A stretch of DNA of 64,000 nucleotides from Deefgea rivuli DSM 18356. GTDB lineage: Bacteria > Pseudomonadota > Gammaproteobacteria > Burkholderiales > Chitinibacteraceae. The position numbers were made by a program, and so were the translations under genes. A model generated the notes under the pieces. The model did no database searches. It saw nothing but the letters and a program-made list of their open reading frames with translations, and was not told where the DNA came from. The stretch lies in contig NZ_JHVM01000008.1 of NCBI RefSeq assembly GCF_000620145.1, positions 186,001 to 250,000 of the forward strand, in the 5' to 3' direction. Positions 18,587 to 27,107 of this stretch are shown piece after piece; positions within the stretch are counted from its first letter, which is position 1, and every line of letters begins with the position of its first letter.

Positions 18587-19258
18587 ATGTCAAATACCAG
18601 CAATACTCCCCACCCCCTTATTTTAGCCGCAGCCGGCTCAGTGATTCTTGCCTCGGGCGTTGGTATTGCAAACTGGTTCGGCCTGATTGGGCAAGCCACC
18701 CCAATTGCTAGTGCGCCGATTGTGGTCATCAGTGCCACAGCAACACCTAGCCCAACTTTAACGCCATCACCAAGTCCGACCGCAACACCAACTGCCACGC
18801 CAACGATCAAACCAACATCGGCACCAACGCAAAAACCCAAACCTAAGCCGACACTACACGCCGTAGTGACCAGTAATCCAGTCAACCTCATTACTCCCAT
18901 GCCAGTACCGATCAAACCAATTTGCCAAAACTGCGGGCGCATCGTGAACATTCAAGCAATTGAAGTTGCCGGTGAAGGTGGTCCTGGCGGTGTAATTCTG
19001 GGGGGTGCTGCAGGTGGCCTGCTTGGCAATCAAATTGGGAAAGGCAGAGGAAAAACTCTCGCGACAATTGCCGGTGTAGTCGGCGGTGCAGTGATAGGCA
19101 CGCAAGTTGAAAAACAAATCAAAAAAGAAACGCATTACGATGTGACCACCCAATTTGATGATGGCAGCACACGAACGATTCAATACCCACAAGCGCCTGC
19201 ATTGCAAATTGGCCAGCGCGTTAGGCTCGTTAACGGTACTTTAATGGCCGACAACTAA
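18587..19258 (+). CDS. Glycine-zipper 2TM envelope protein with Thr/Pro-rich linker
   Basis: ATG 18587 is preceded by CGGAG at a proper distance. The 223-residue protein has an N-terminal hydrophobic segment (about residues 9-31) acting as signal or anchor. A low-complexity linker of about 45 residues built from TPSP/ATPT units and ending in KPKPKP follows. The C-terminal glycine-zipper domain (GGVILGGAAGGLLGNQIGKG, then GVVGGAVIGTQVEK) resembles the SlyB/PcP family, and a short beta domain ends in QRVRLVNGTL. It is likely an envelope-stabilising lipoprotein-like protein, though no lipobox is seen. PhoX at 51.6 kb has a very similar linker. Confidence 0.82.
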   Translation: MSNTSNTPHPLILAAAGSVILASGVGIANWFGLIGQATPIASAPIVVISATATPSPTLTPSPSPTATPTATPTIKPTSAPTQKPKPKPTLHAVVTSNPVNLITPMPVPIKPICQNCGRIVNIQAIEVAGEGGPGGVILGGAAGGLLGNQIGKGRGKTLATIAGVVGGAVIGTQVEKQIKKETHYDVTTQFDDGSTRTIQYPQAPALQIGQRVRLVNGTLMADN

Positions 19259-19272
19259 ATCGCAGTCGATAT

Positions 19273-19305
19273 AAAAAAGCCGCTGACACAATCAGCGGCT
19301 TTTTT
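19273..19305 (+). terminator. Bidirectional terminator
   Basis: AAAAAAGCCGCTGA pairs with TCAGCGGCTTTTTT over a 5-base loop, between the convergent glycine-zipper and permease genes. Confidence 0.92.
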
Positions 19306-19319
19306 ATTACACCCTTACT

Positions 19320-20417
19320 TTACTCAATATCTACATCTTTAGGTGTTGAGGTCGCCGTAGGCGGTAATGATTTTGGATAAAAAATCCAGCTGCGCGCCAA
19401 TTCATAAAAAATCGTCAATAGCACAGGGCCAATAAAGACGCCCAACATACCGAATGCCAATGCGCCGCCCAATACACCAAAGAAAATCAAAATAAACGGC
19501 AATGAACTGCCTTTGCCAATCAGTAATGGCTTAATCACATTGTCCGCCGAACCCACCACAAACAACATCCAACTCACCATGAAAATCGCCCAACCCACTT
19601 CACCTTGGTAATACAACCAAGCTGCCGCTGGTAAGCCAATTAGCGCGGGGCCAAATGGTAATAACGCTAAAATAAAACTCGCAAAACCTAAAGATGTTGC
19701 ATTCGGCACGCCAGAAATCAAGAAAGCAAACCATGCTAATAAAGCCTGCACCACCGCAGTTCCCATAAAACCATACACCACGCCCTTGGTTGAACTGCAT
19801 GAAATAGCCAACAATTCGGTGCTGCGTTCACCCGCAAGCCGCTCAACAAAACCGCGAATCCAAAGCAATAAATCTTCACCGCTCATATAAATAAAAAACG
19901 CAATAAACAAGCTCATCATCAACAGCATCATGCCGCTACCAATTTCTTTCACCAACACCAACAATAATTGTGAAGCGGGCGCCATATAAGTGCGGAACGA
20001 ATTAATCGTATCCATATCTTTCGCACCGATTTTCATCCAGATCACATCCAAATGATTACCCAAGACTGGAATCGACACCAACCACTTGGGTAATGCCGGC
20101 CAGCCATTGCTGAATGCAGCATGCAGCTGAATACTCCACCCAGAAGCCACACTAGAGAAATCACTCGCTGCCAATACGACTGGCAGCAAAATAAAGCAAC
20201 ACAAGGCCGTCATCATGGTGAGTGCAGCTAAAGCACGACGGCCTTTTAGGATTTTCACCAAATACAAATACGGTTTCCAAGTGCTCACAACCAAAATTCC
20301 AGCCCAGAGCGATGCCGCCAAAAAAGGCCGAACAATCGCAAAAATAGTCAGCGACAAAAAACAAATCGTCGCCAGTGCAATCAACGGTTCAACAAAATCA
20401 GCAGTTTTATTTTTCAT
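19320..20417 (-). CDS. AI-2E family transporter (YdiK/PerM-like)
   Basis: This 365-residue inner-membrane protein has a hydrophobic N-terminal hairpin, a soluble middle part and a C-terminal bundle with the family motif region FASFILALLPFGPALIGLPAA and a GSADNVIKPLLIGKGSSLP segment. The PF01594 family includes the TqsA autoinducer-2 exporter and Na+/H+ antiporter-like members, so the substrate is open. ATG 20417 (MKNKTADF) was chosen because upstream residues in the same frame lack hydrophobic or family character. Confidence 0.87.
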   Translation of the reverse strand: MKNKTADFVEPLIALATICFLSLTIFAIVRPFLAASLWAGILVVSTWKPYLYLVKILKGRRALAALTMMTALCCFILLPVVLAASDFSSVASGWSIQLHAAFSNGWPALPKWLVSIPVLGNHLDVIWMKIGAKDMDTINSFRTYMAPASQLLLVLVKEIGSGMMLLMMSLFIAFFIYMSGEDLLLWIRGFVERLAGERSTELLAISCSSTKGVVYGFMGTAVVQALLAWFAFLISGVPNATSLGFASFILALLPFGPALIGLPAAAWLYYQGEVGWAIFMVSWMLFVVGSADNVIKPLLIGKGSSLPFILIFFGVLGGALAFGMLGVFIGPVLLTIFYELARSWIFYPKSLPPTATSTPKDVDIE

Positions 20418-20494
20418 CTTGTAAAGCCTGGCAATTAAAGTTCGCCTAGGATAAGCGAAAATGCCTACCGCCTGTATTTCATCGGCACAAATTA

Positions 20495-20523
20495 AAATCG
20501 ACCCAACAAAAGTGGGTCGATTT
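20495..20523 (-). terminator. Terminator downstream of the 99-residue orphan
   Basis: AAATCGACCC pairs with GGGTCGATTT over a 9-base loop; T-rich on the minus-strand side. Confidence 0.8.
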
Positions 20524-20556
20524 ACAAACAATCTATTGATTATTCTGCTTTAAATC

Positions 20557-20856
20557 TCAGCGACTTTGATTCGCCGTCATCCGTGCTCGATACACCAGCA
20601 AGCCCATCACATTCGCAATATCACGCCGTGCTTGTAATGAATCAATACGGCCAAATCGATCACTCAATGCTTCATGCACTTCACATGCTAAATGAAATAA
20701 TAGTGGTTTTTCGCTGAGCGGTGCACTCACCAGATAATGGTTAATTTCATTCACTACTTGGTCGGCCAGCTCCTCTGGATAAGTCGCCCGAGAGGTCAAA
20801 ATACAATCCAGCAAACGAACACCAATCACGCCCATAGAAAGCAGCTGAATTGTCAT
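20557..20856 (-). CDS. Small soluble protein of unknown function
   Basis: GGAGG five bases before ATG 20856 decides the start and gives 99 residues (MTIQLLSMGVIGVRLLDC...). The product is mostly helical with no signal peptide. I recognise no domain. The frame continues upstream but without a ribosome-binding site. It is divergent from glmS, with a family-1 repeat between them. Confidence 0.6.
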   Translation of the reverse strand: MTIQLLSMGVIGVRLLDCILTSRATYPEELADQVVNEINHYLVSAPLSEKPLLFHLACEVHEALSDRFGRIDSLQARRDIANVMGLLVYRARMTANQSR

Positions 20857-21013
20857 CACATCCTCCCACATAAAGCAAAGCATAACTTCACTGTAGTGAG
20901 CAAAAACAGGCTTGGTGGCGCTATCCGTCAAACGGTAATGCGGGTATTCAAGTAGCGACAAGCGTCTTAAATTCTTCTACATTCTGATGATGCAATGCAC
21001 CATTAGGTGCTGG

Positions 21014-21128
21014 TGAAAAAATTTTATGGCAAGACGTAAAAGCCGAAAGCAGTACATCCAGTACAGCTAGGTGAAACAACGGAGCAAGACTGGGTGGCCT
21101 TAGGCCAAAACTTTTGCTTAACTACTTA
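21014..21128 (+). repeat. Dispersed ~100-bp intergenic repeat, family 1 (copy 3)
   Basis: It shares AATTTTATGGCAAGAC, CAGTACATCCAGTAC and the AAAACTTTTGC...ACTACTTAA end with the other copies, and has a local insertion GGTGGCCTTAGGCC. It fills the glmS leader, ending 14 bp before the glmS ATG, so it may affect glmS expression. Confidence 0.75.
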
Positions 21129-21142
21129 ACTAGGAATAATTT

Positions 21143-22966
21143 ATGTGCGGAATTGTTGGCGCAGTATCTGATCGAAATGTAGTTCCAATGTTATTAGCCG
21201 GTTTAGCGCGGCTTGAATATCGCGGTTATGATTCCAGCGGCATCGCGCTCAATGGCAACAATCAACTCGAGCGCATCCGAGTTGCTGGCCGCGTTGCCGA
21301 TTTAACGGCACGCTGCACAAAAGCCAATGGCACAAGTGGCATCGCGCACACCCGTTGGGCTACGCATGGCATCCCATCCGAAGCCAATGCACACCCGCAT
21401 TTGGGTGGCGACTCCATCATGGTCGTCCACAACGGGATCATCGAAAACCACGCCGAGCTCAAACTCGAACTCCAAGCCGCTGGCTATGTGTTTAGCTCAG
21501 AAACCGACACCGAAGCCATTGCCCATTTAATCCATTTTGAATTACAACGTCACGGCAATCTACAAGCCGCCGTGCAAGCCGCCATTCCGCGTTTACACGG
21601 CGCTTTTGCAATTGGCGTCGCCTGCATTCATGAACCCAACCTGCTGATCTGCGCACGACAAGGCAGCCCTTTAGTTTTAGGCTTAGGATTTGGCGAGCAA
21701 TTTTTCGCCTCTGATATCGCGGCACTACTGCCACTCACGCAGCGTATGATTTACCTTGAAGAAGGCGATCTCGCCGTTATTCAGCGCGAAGCCATTCAGA
21801 TCTTCGATATCAACGGCCAAAGCGTCAACCGCCCTGCCCGCACGCTAGATGTAGTGACAGATTCAGCCGATCTTGGCCCGTATCGCCACTATATGCAAAA
21901 AGAAATTTTTGCCCAGCCGACGGCACTCGCCGACACCCTTGCCCCTGCACTCAAGCAAGGTTTTTCAGCAGATTTATTTGGTAGCGCCGCAACTGAAATT
22001 TTTGGCCACACCACAGCCGTTCGCATTGTTGCGTGTGGTTCAAGCTATCACGCAGGGCTTGTTGCACGTTACTGGATTGAGGAATACACCGGCCTGCCCG
22101 TCAGCGTTGATATTGCCAGCGAATATCGTTACCGCAGCGGGCGCGAGCAAGACGGCACCCTGATTGTTGCCATCTCGCAATCCGGTGAAACCGCCGATCT
22201 ACTCGCAGCACTGCGTTCGGCCAAAGAGCGCGGCCAAGTTCATGTTTTGGCGCTTTGCAATGTCGCCCATTCAACGCTCACTCGTGAAGCGGATCTTGTG
22301 GCGCTCACGCATGCGGGCATTGAAATTGGCGTTGCCTCCACCAAAGCCTTCACCACCCAGCTCGCCGCACTATTTACCCTTGCCGGCACGCTAGCTAGCT
22401 GCCGCCAAACTTTAGCGCCAGCGCAAATTTCTGAGCTCGCCAACTGGCTACCGCGCCTTCCCGCGATGTTCAGCGATATTTTCCCACTTGAAACCGAGCT
22501 TGAGGAATGGGCGCACGAACTGAGCCATTACAATCACGCACTGTTTTTAGGCCGCCACACACTATTCCCAATTGCACTGGAAGGCGCGCTGAAACTCAAA
22601 GAAATCGCTTATATCCATGCCGAAGGCTATGCAGCAGGCGAACTTAAGCACGGCCCACTCGCGCTCGTTGATGAAAATATGCCTATCATTGTCTGCGCCG
22701 CTAACGATGGCCTCTTTGATAAATTACTGTCTAATCTGCGCGAAGTCGAAGCACGCGGCGGCAAGATTTTCCTGATCGCTGAACCAGGTTGCGAAGCGGC
22801 ATTTCCCTACTGCCATCGCACTATTACACTACCAAGCCAAACTGGCCCGCTCGCGCCGATTGTCTTCACGCTGCCGCTACAATTTCTGGCCTATCACACC
22901 GCCTGCCGCAAAGGCACCGACGTCGATAAACCCCGCAATTTAGCCAAAAGTGTCACAGTTGAGTAA
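21143..22966 (+). CDS. glmS: Glutamine--fructose-6-phosphate aminotransferase
   Basis: This 607-residue enzyme makes glucosamine-6-phosphate for peptidoglycan. The N-terminal glutaminase has the catalytic Cys2 (MCGIVGAV), HTRWATHG and GDSIMVVHNGIIEN. Two SIS domains follow (ACGSSYHAGLVARYWIE, ISQSGETADLLAALR, VASTKAFTTQLAALF). The C-terminus DKPRNLAKSVTVE is nearly identical to the E. coli GlmS tail, whose DNA is the binding site for Tn7 TnsD. The Tn7-like element starts 23 bp after the stop codon. No glmS ribozyme is seen upstream. Confidence 0.97.
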   Translation: MCGIVGAVSDRNVVPMLLAGLARLEYRGYDSSGIALNGNNQLERIRVAGRVADLTARCTKANGTSGIAHTRWATHGIPSEANAHPHLGGDSIMVVHNGIIENHAELKLELQAAGYVFSSETDTEAIAHLIHFELQRHGNLQAAVQAAIPRLHGAFAIGVACIHEPNLLICARQGSPLVLGLGFGEQFFASDIAALLPLTQRMIYLEEGDLAVIQREAIQIFDINGQSVNRPARTLDVVTDSADLGPYRHYMQKEIFAQPTALADTLAPALKQGFSADLFGSAATEIFGHTTAVRIVACGSSYHAGLVARYWIEEYTGLPVSVDIASEYRYRSGREQDGTLIVAISQSGETADLLAALRSAKERGQVHVLALCNVAHSTLTREADLVALTHAGIEIGVASTKAFTTQLAALFTLAGTLASCRQTLAPAQISELANWLPRLPAMFSDIFPLETELEEWAHELSHYNHALFLGRHTLFPIALEGALKLKEIAYIHAEGYAAGELKHGPLALVDENMPIIVCAANDGLFDKLLSNLREVEARGGKIFLIAEPGCEAAFPYCHRTITLPSQTGPLAPIVFTLPLQFLAYHTACRKGTDVDKPRNLAKSVTVE

Positions 22967-22976
22967 ATAGTGATGC

Positions 22977-22986
22977 AAATGGCCGC
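22977..22986 (+). terminator. Left half of the glmS terminator stem, split by transposon insertion
   Basis: AAATGGCCGC here is exactly complementary to GCGGCCATTT at 51214-51223. Joining the flanks across the element restores a 10-bp stem with a TTAATT tail, a plausible glmS terminator. Confidence 0.8.
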
Positions 22987-22988
22987 TT

Positions 22989-23030
22989 TGATCAGAATAA
23001 ATAAAGTCAGTATCAAATAAATAAAGTCTG
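22989..23030 (+). repeat. Glmstop-proximal transposon end with two TnsB-type sites
   Basis: AAATAAAGTCAGT and AAATAAATAAAGTCTGTTT, with AAAGTC at 23003 and 23023, are direct repeats 20 bp apart starting 11 bases inside the terminus. The spacing from terminus to AATAAAGTC equals that in Tn7R as I recall it. A weaker CGTAAAATTTAG at 23071 may be a third site. Confidence 0.8.
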
Positions 23031-23146
23031 TTTAGATGAGTTGCACCAAAAATTCTTTCATCACGCATCACGTAAAATTTAGGAACAACTGAAGTACATA
23101 CTTCGAATCTGAGTCAAAGTATCGATACACAGGCTTGAAAATATCG

Positions 23147-23218
23147 AAGGCCGCTACCTGATGGTTTGCGGCCTTTCATATTTTAAGCCTTGGTATCAGC
23201 ACCTCGGCCAAAGCTGAC
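23147..23218 (+). repeat. Cargo repeat family A, copy 1
   Basis: A hairpin AAGGCCGC...GCGGCCTT followed by a GGTATCAGCACCTCGGCCAAAGC tail split over the copy end; matches 29177-29293, 30070-30188 and 31094-31204. Confidence 0.65.
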
Positions 23219-23226
23219 GTTTGCGT

Positions 23227-23916
23227 TTAAATGCTTAGATTTCTCTCGAAGTTAATGATATTGGCATCTGGCTTGAGTGAATATAACTGCGCCAAACGTC
23301 CACCTGATGAAATTTTTTCATTACTGACTTCAAACATTTCAGACGCTTCAATTCGCCGCATTAGGCTTTTACGCTGGATCGGTTTTTCAATAATTGCTTC
23401 AATAACCGCCATCAATTGCCCGATCGTAAACTGCTGCGGCAGACAAAAAACGGGGAGCATTGAGTAAAGCGTTTTTTGTTGTAATCGTTGCCGTGCAAGC
23501 TCGATGATCTGCAGATGATCAAACGCAATCACCAACTCGGTCAGCTCACTCACAGGTATCCAGCACGCCATTTCTACGGTTTCAATATGAGAGGCTACGG
23601 CCTGATATGCGACGAGAGCGTAATAGGCTAGCGTGACACTAAACCCGCGCGGGTCTCGCTCTAGACCTGAAAAAACCTGCAATTGCGCCAAGTAGTTCGG
23701 CGCGAACCCTGTTTTGGCTGCCAATTTGCGACGGGCTGTCATGTCTGTGTTTTGATCAAGGTCGATATCAATAAAACCGCCAGGTAAGCCCCACGCTCTG
23801 CAATAAGGAGCCTCTGCGCGTTTCACCATGAGCACTTTAAGTACATTGTCTTGGACGGTAAACAACACACTATCAACGGTGAATAGGGGTTTTTTGATGA
23901 GATCTGGACTTGGCAT
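23227..23916 (-). CDS. nrtR: NrtR-type NUDIX transcriptional regulator of NAD metabolism
   Basis: This 229-residue protein has an N-terminal NUDIX fold (VDSVLFTVQDNVLKVLMVKR, WGLPGGFIDIDLD) and a C-terminal winged helix (TIGQLMAVIEAIIEKPIQRKSLMRRIE). The NUDIX box is degenerate: RRKLAAKTGF replaces the usual REL.EE.G metal-binding helix. It should thus bind a ligand (ADP-ribose in characterised NrtRs) rather than hydrolyse it. It is divergent from the PRPP-synthetase-like/NAMPT-like operon, whose promoter carries a perfect palindrome, the expected arrangement for NrtR repression. Confidence 0.88.
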   Translation of the reverse strand: MPSPDLIKKPLFTVDSVLFTVQDNVLKVLMVKRAEAPYCRAWGLPGGFIDIDLDQNTDMTARRKLAAKTGFAPNYLAQLQVFSGLERDPRGFSVTLAYYALVAYQAVASHIETVEMACWIPVSELTELVIAFDHLQIIELARQRLQQKTLYSMLPVFCLPQQFTIGQLMAVIEAIIEKPIQRKSLMRRIEASEMFEVSNEKISSGGRLAQLYSLKPDANIINFERNLSI

Positions 23917-23995
23917 TGCGCTCTCTACTTTATGTCTCTAGGACATTCTTTTTATAGCATAAAAATCACACAAAGATAAATGTGCGTATTTAAAT

Positions 23996-24024
23996 TTGAC
24001 ATAGTGTCTCAGAGACACTATATT
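23996..24024 (+). promoter_or_regulatory. Promoter with palindromic operator (probable NrtR site)
   Basis: TTGACA (23996-24001) and TATATT (24019-24024) are separated by 17 bp. The spacer is filled by a perfect palindrome with 10-bp arms ATAGTGTCTC and GAGACACTAT around one central base (24001-24021). A repressor there would block RNA polymerase. A weaker half-site-like ATGTCTCTAGGACAT lies near the nrtR start at about 23931-23945. Confidence 0.85.
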
Positions 24025-24124
24025 TGCGTTGTGGTTTGAAACAGAAGATACAAATCACACGCAGAAGCATAGTCAAGCTACTTGGAATCACTTACGCTCT
24101 GGTTACTTTCAAAAAGGTCGAGTT

Positions 24125-24991
24125 ATGACAAGCTCCAGTACAGTAATTAGCCGCTATTCCTTACCAAAGGCACCGCAAGAAGATGGCGTGTTGAAGCTAT
24201 TTCAATTTGGTAGTGGTGAAAATCATGTCCAGATTTCGGCCCCCAATAGCGCGCACGTTGAAATTTTGTTTCGCTATCAAGGTGATCAATCAATGATGCA
24301 GCTTTTGCTGCTAACTGATGCACTGCGTCGTCAAGGCGCAACAGAAATTGATTTATTGATTCCTTATTTTCCTGGTGCACGGCAAGACCGAGTCTGTAAT
24401 CCTGGCGAAGCGCTCTCTGCCAAGGTTTATGCCGATTTAATCAATCAGCAGCAGTACCGCAAAGTTTGCCTGTTTGATCCACACAGCGATGTCATCGTGG
24501 CATTACTCAATCAGGTTAGGGTCGTTAAAAATCATCATTTTTTGCAGGACGTACTCAACGAGACTGGCCAAGAAGTCGTTTTAATTTCACCTGACGCTGG
24601 CTCAAATAAAAAGATTTTTGAGTTATCGAGCCAGCTTGGCGGACTCCCTGTCGTACGAGCGGACAAAGTTCGTGATGTTCGTAATGGCGCGATCATTGGT
24701 ACTGAAGTGTTCTGTGATGATTTAAGCGGTAAAACAGCACTGATTGTCGATGATATTTGTGCTGGCGGCCGAACGTTTATTGAATTGGCCAAAAAACTCA
24801 AAGCCAAAGGCTGTGAAAAAATTATTCTCGCTGTTTCTCATTATGAGGGTAGCGCTGATGTGGCCAAGTTAGCTGACAGTGGCATTGATGCGGTTTACAC
24901 AACCAGCAGTTTGCAAGACTGGCCAGCGACTGAATTTCTAAATGTAAAAAATATTTGGCGCTATATGCCAACACAAGGAGAGTCAAAATGA
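24125..24991 (+). CDS. PRPP-synthetase-like protein (phage/NAD-cluster type)
   Basis: This 288-residue phosphoribosyltransferase-fold kinase aligns with ribose-phosphate pyrophosphokinase: PYFPGARQDRVCNPGEALSA (canonical YFGYARQDRK..R), LFDPHSDV (canonical DLHA), LISPDAGSNKK, and VDDICAGGRTF (canonical VDDMIDTAGT). The divergent loops mark a phage-like branch, not housekeeping Prs. It may supply PRPP to the adjacent NAMPT-like enzyme. Alternatively it may pyrophosphorylate ADP-ribose, as the Adps protein of the phage NARP1 pathway does. ATG 24125 is chosen because the promoter's transcription start would fall after the GTG at 24029. Confidence 0.85.
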   Translation: MTSSSTVISRYSLPKAPQEDGVLKLFQFGSGENHVQISAPNSAHVEILFRYQGDQSMMQLLLLTDALRRQGATEIDLLIPYFPGARQDRVCNPGEALSAKVYADLINQQQYRKVCLFDPHSDVIVALLNQVRVVKNHHFLQDVLNETGQEVVLISPDAGSNKKIFELSSQLGGLPVVRADKVRDVRNGAIIGTEVFCDDLSGKTALIVDDICAGGRTFIELAKKLKAKGCEKIILAVSHYEGSADVAKLADSGIDAVYTTSSLQDWPATEFLNVKNIWRYMPTQGESK

Positions 24992-26457
24992 ACTTGAATC
25001 CCGCTACTGCCATTGATGGCTATAAAGTCGATCACCGCCGTCAGTATCCAGATAACACTGAAGTGATCTTTAGTAATCTGACCGCACGTAACACCCGTCG
25101 TGACTATACCGATCAGATGGTGTTTTTTGGGCTGCAATACTTCGTCAAAAGCTTCTTGATTAAAAACTGGAATGAAGACTTTTTTCAGCAACCCAAAGAC
25201 GAAGTGATTCGCCGGTTTTCACGTCGTATTAATAATTACCTTGGCCCAAATAACGTAGGCACCCAGCACATTGCTGATTTGCATGATCTGGGTTATTTAC
25301 CGATCAAAATCATGGCATTGCCAGAAGGTTCGGTTTATCCATTGAAAGTACCTTGTCTAATTATCTTTAATACTGACGAGCGTTTTTTCTGGCTGACTAA
25401 TTATTTAGAAACTATTCTTTCGACTAATGTTTGGGGTATGTGTACCAGTGCCACTACTGCCAATGAGTACAAGAAGATACTCACTCAATTCGCACTGGAA
25501 ACGGATGGCAGTACCGATTTTGTGAATTGGCAAGGTCACGATTTTAGTTTCCGTGGCATGTATGGCGCTGAAGCGGCTGCAATGAGTGGCGCAGCACATT
25601 TATTGAGTTTTACCGGCACCGATACCATTCCAGCGATTGATTTTCTGGAAGACTATTACAACGCCAATAGCGATCTTGAACTGGTTGGCGGCAGCGTCGC
25701 TGCGACAGAACACTCGGTCATGTGCGCTGGCGGTATGGACAATGAGCTGGAAACCTTCCGCCGCTTAATCCAAGACATTTATCCAGCAGGCATCGTGAGT
25801 ATCGTGTCGGATTCTTGGGATTTCTGGCAAGTGATGACCGACTTTACCGTTAAGCTCAAAGCGCAAATCTTAGCGCGTGACGGCAAAGTGGTGTTCCGTC
25901 CAGATACTGGCTGCCCAGTTAAAATGATTTGTGGTGATGCCGATGCACCAGAAGGTTCTCCAGAACATAAAGGCGCGATTGAATGCTTATGGGATGTATT
26001 TGGCGGCACCTTCAGTACCACTGGATATAAATTACTCGATTCGCATGTCGGGTTGATTTATGGTGATTCGATCACTATCGAGCGTGCTAGAGCGATTTGT
26101 GAAGGCTTAAAAGCTAAAGGCTTTGCCTCGACGAATGTGGTGTTCGGTATCGGTAGCTACACCTATCAGTTCGTAACACGGGATACCGATGGCTTTGCTG
26201 TCAAAGCCACATTTGCCAAAATTGCGGGTGAAGATCGTGAAATTTTCAAAGCCCCCAAAACAGGGGATGGCACGAAAAATTCAGCAAAAGGTTTGGTTGC
26301 TGTGTTCAAGGACGAAAATGGCGAGTTTTACTTAAAAGACCAAGCAAGTTGGGATGAGGTAAACAATTGTGAGTTTATCGAAGTGTTTCAAGATGGGAAA
26401 TTGTTGAACGATGCTAGTCTTGTGGAAATCAGAGCTAGATTAGCTGCGACGCTCTAA
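24988..26457 (+). CDS. nadV: Nicotinamide phosphoribosyltransferase-like (NadV/NAMPT family)
   Basis: This 489-residue protein matches NAMPT/NadV. Motifs are DGYKVDHRRQYP, FSFRGMYGAEAAAMSGAAHL, TGTDTIPAIDF, ATEHSVM with the histidine corresponding to human NAMPT His247, IVSDSWDFW, VFRPDTGCPV and FGIGSYTYQFVTRDTDGFAVK. It probably converts nicotinamide and PRPP to NMN. In a NARP1-type system the same family joins nicotinamide to ADP-ribose pyrophosphate to give NAD+. AAGGAG precedes the ATG, which overlaps the upstream stop by 4 bp. The unit ends in a terminator. Confidence 0.9.
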   Translation: MNLNPATAIDGYKVDHRRQYPDNTEVIFSNLTARNTRRDYTDQMVFFGLQYFVKSFLIKNWNEDFFQQPKDEVIRRFSRRINNYLGPNNVGTQHIADLHDLGYLPIKIMALPEGSVYPLKVPCLIIFNTDERFFWLTNYLETILSTNVWGMCTSATTANEYKKILTQFALETDGSTDFVNWQGHDFSFRGMYGAEAAAMSGAAHLLSFTGTDTIPAIDFLEDYYNANSDLELVGGSVAATEHSVMCAGGMDNELETFRRLIQDIYPAGIVSIVSDSWDFWQVMTDFTVKLKAQILARDGKVVFRPDTGCPVKMICGDADAPEGSPEHKGAIECLWDVFGGTFSTTGYKLLDSHVGLIYGDSITIERARAICEGLKAKGFASTNVVFGIGSYTYQFVTRDTDGFAVKATFAKIAGEDREIFKAPKTGDGTKNSAKGLVAVFKDENGEFYLKDQASWDEVNNCEFIEVFQDGKLLNDASLVEIRARLAATL

Positions 26458-26466
26458 GAACTAGAC

Positions 26467-26499
26467 AACGCCAACTTGAAGTACTGAGTTGGCGTTTTT
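26467..26499 (+). terminator. Terminator of the NAD salvage operon
   Basis: AACGCCAACT pairs with AGTTGGCGTT around a 10-base loop, followed by TTTATTT. Confidence 0.88.
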
Positions 26500-26660
26500 A
26501 TTTGCTAGAAGATGTTCTATGTATACCACGGTAGCTTTGCTTTTATGAAAAATGAGTTTGCTTGCCGAAACTGATTTTCGCCCTGTTTAAAACTTGAATT
26601 TATTCAGTAAAATGGCGCGAGCATATAGTTCATTTAATTATTAACCCAAGAAGAAAATGA

Positions 26661-27107
26661 ATGATTATTTACATCGATATGGATGATGTACTGTGTGATT
26701 TTTCTGGAGCGCATGCAAAGGCTCTGGCGGAAAATCCTGGCATCGCTTTTCCTCAGTCTCAATATGGGTTTTACCAGAGACTACCGCCATTAGAAGGTGC
26801 AATTGAGGCGGTAAAAGAACTCATTCATTCAGATGAATATATGCCATACATTTTAACTGCGCCTTCAACTAAAAATCCATTTTCATACACCGAAAAAAGA
26901 GTCTGGATAGAAGACCATTTTGGTTATGACTTTGTAGAGCGTTTAATTATTTGTTCTAACAAGGGGCTTCTTAAAGGTGGTATTTTAGTTGACGATAATC
27001 ATTCAGGCCGTGGGCAAGAGAACTTCGAAGGAAAGTTAATCCATTTTGGAACCACTCAGTTCCCAAATTGGGGCGCCGTTAGACGAGAATTAAGTCTAAA
27101 AATTTGA
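26661..27107 (+). CDS. 5'(3')-deoxyribonucleotidase-like HAD phosphatase
   Basis: This 148-residue HAD protein has the N-terminal nucleophile motif IYIDMDDVLCDF (DxDxV), an ILTAPS motif II, and DDNHSGRG near the end as the acidic motif. This pattern is typical of the NT5C family, which dephosphorylates nucleoside monophosphates in the cytoplasm. It lies alone between the NAD operon and minus-strand genes. Such enzymes occur in phage and mobile-element cargo; the physiological substrate is not visible. Confidence 0.85.
   Translation: MIIYIDMDDVLCDFSGAHAKALAENPGIAFPQSQYGFYQRLPPLEGAIEAVKELIHSDEYMPYILTAPSTKNPFSYTEKRVWIEDHFGYDFVERLIICSNKGLLKGGILVDDNHSGRGQENFEGKLIHFGTTQFPNWGAVRRELSLKI

Noticed and set aside
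20962-21142. glmS ribozyme upstream of glmS
   Set aside because: The leader is filled by a family 1 repeat and lacks the ribozyme core; the ribozyme is a Gram-positive feature.
22977-22988. AAATGGCCGCT at 22977 and its inverted copy near 51213 as the transposon termini
   Set aside because: They are the two halves of the glmS terminator. The better-matching termini TGATC...AATAAAGTC lie just inside and have the expected distance to the TnsB cores.
24029-24124. GTG start giving a longer PRPP-synthetase-like protein
   Set aside because: The predicted transcription start lies at or beyond this GTG and the extra residues have no family similarity.
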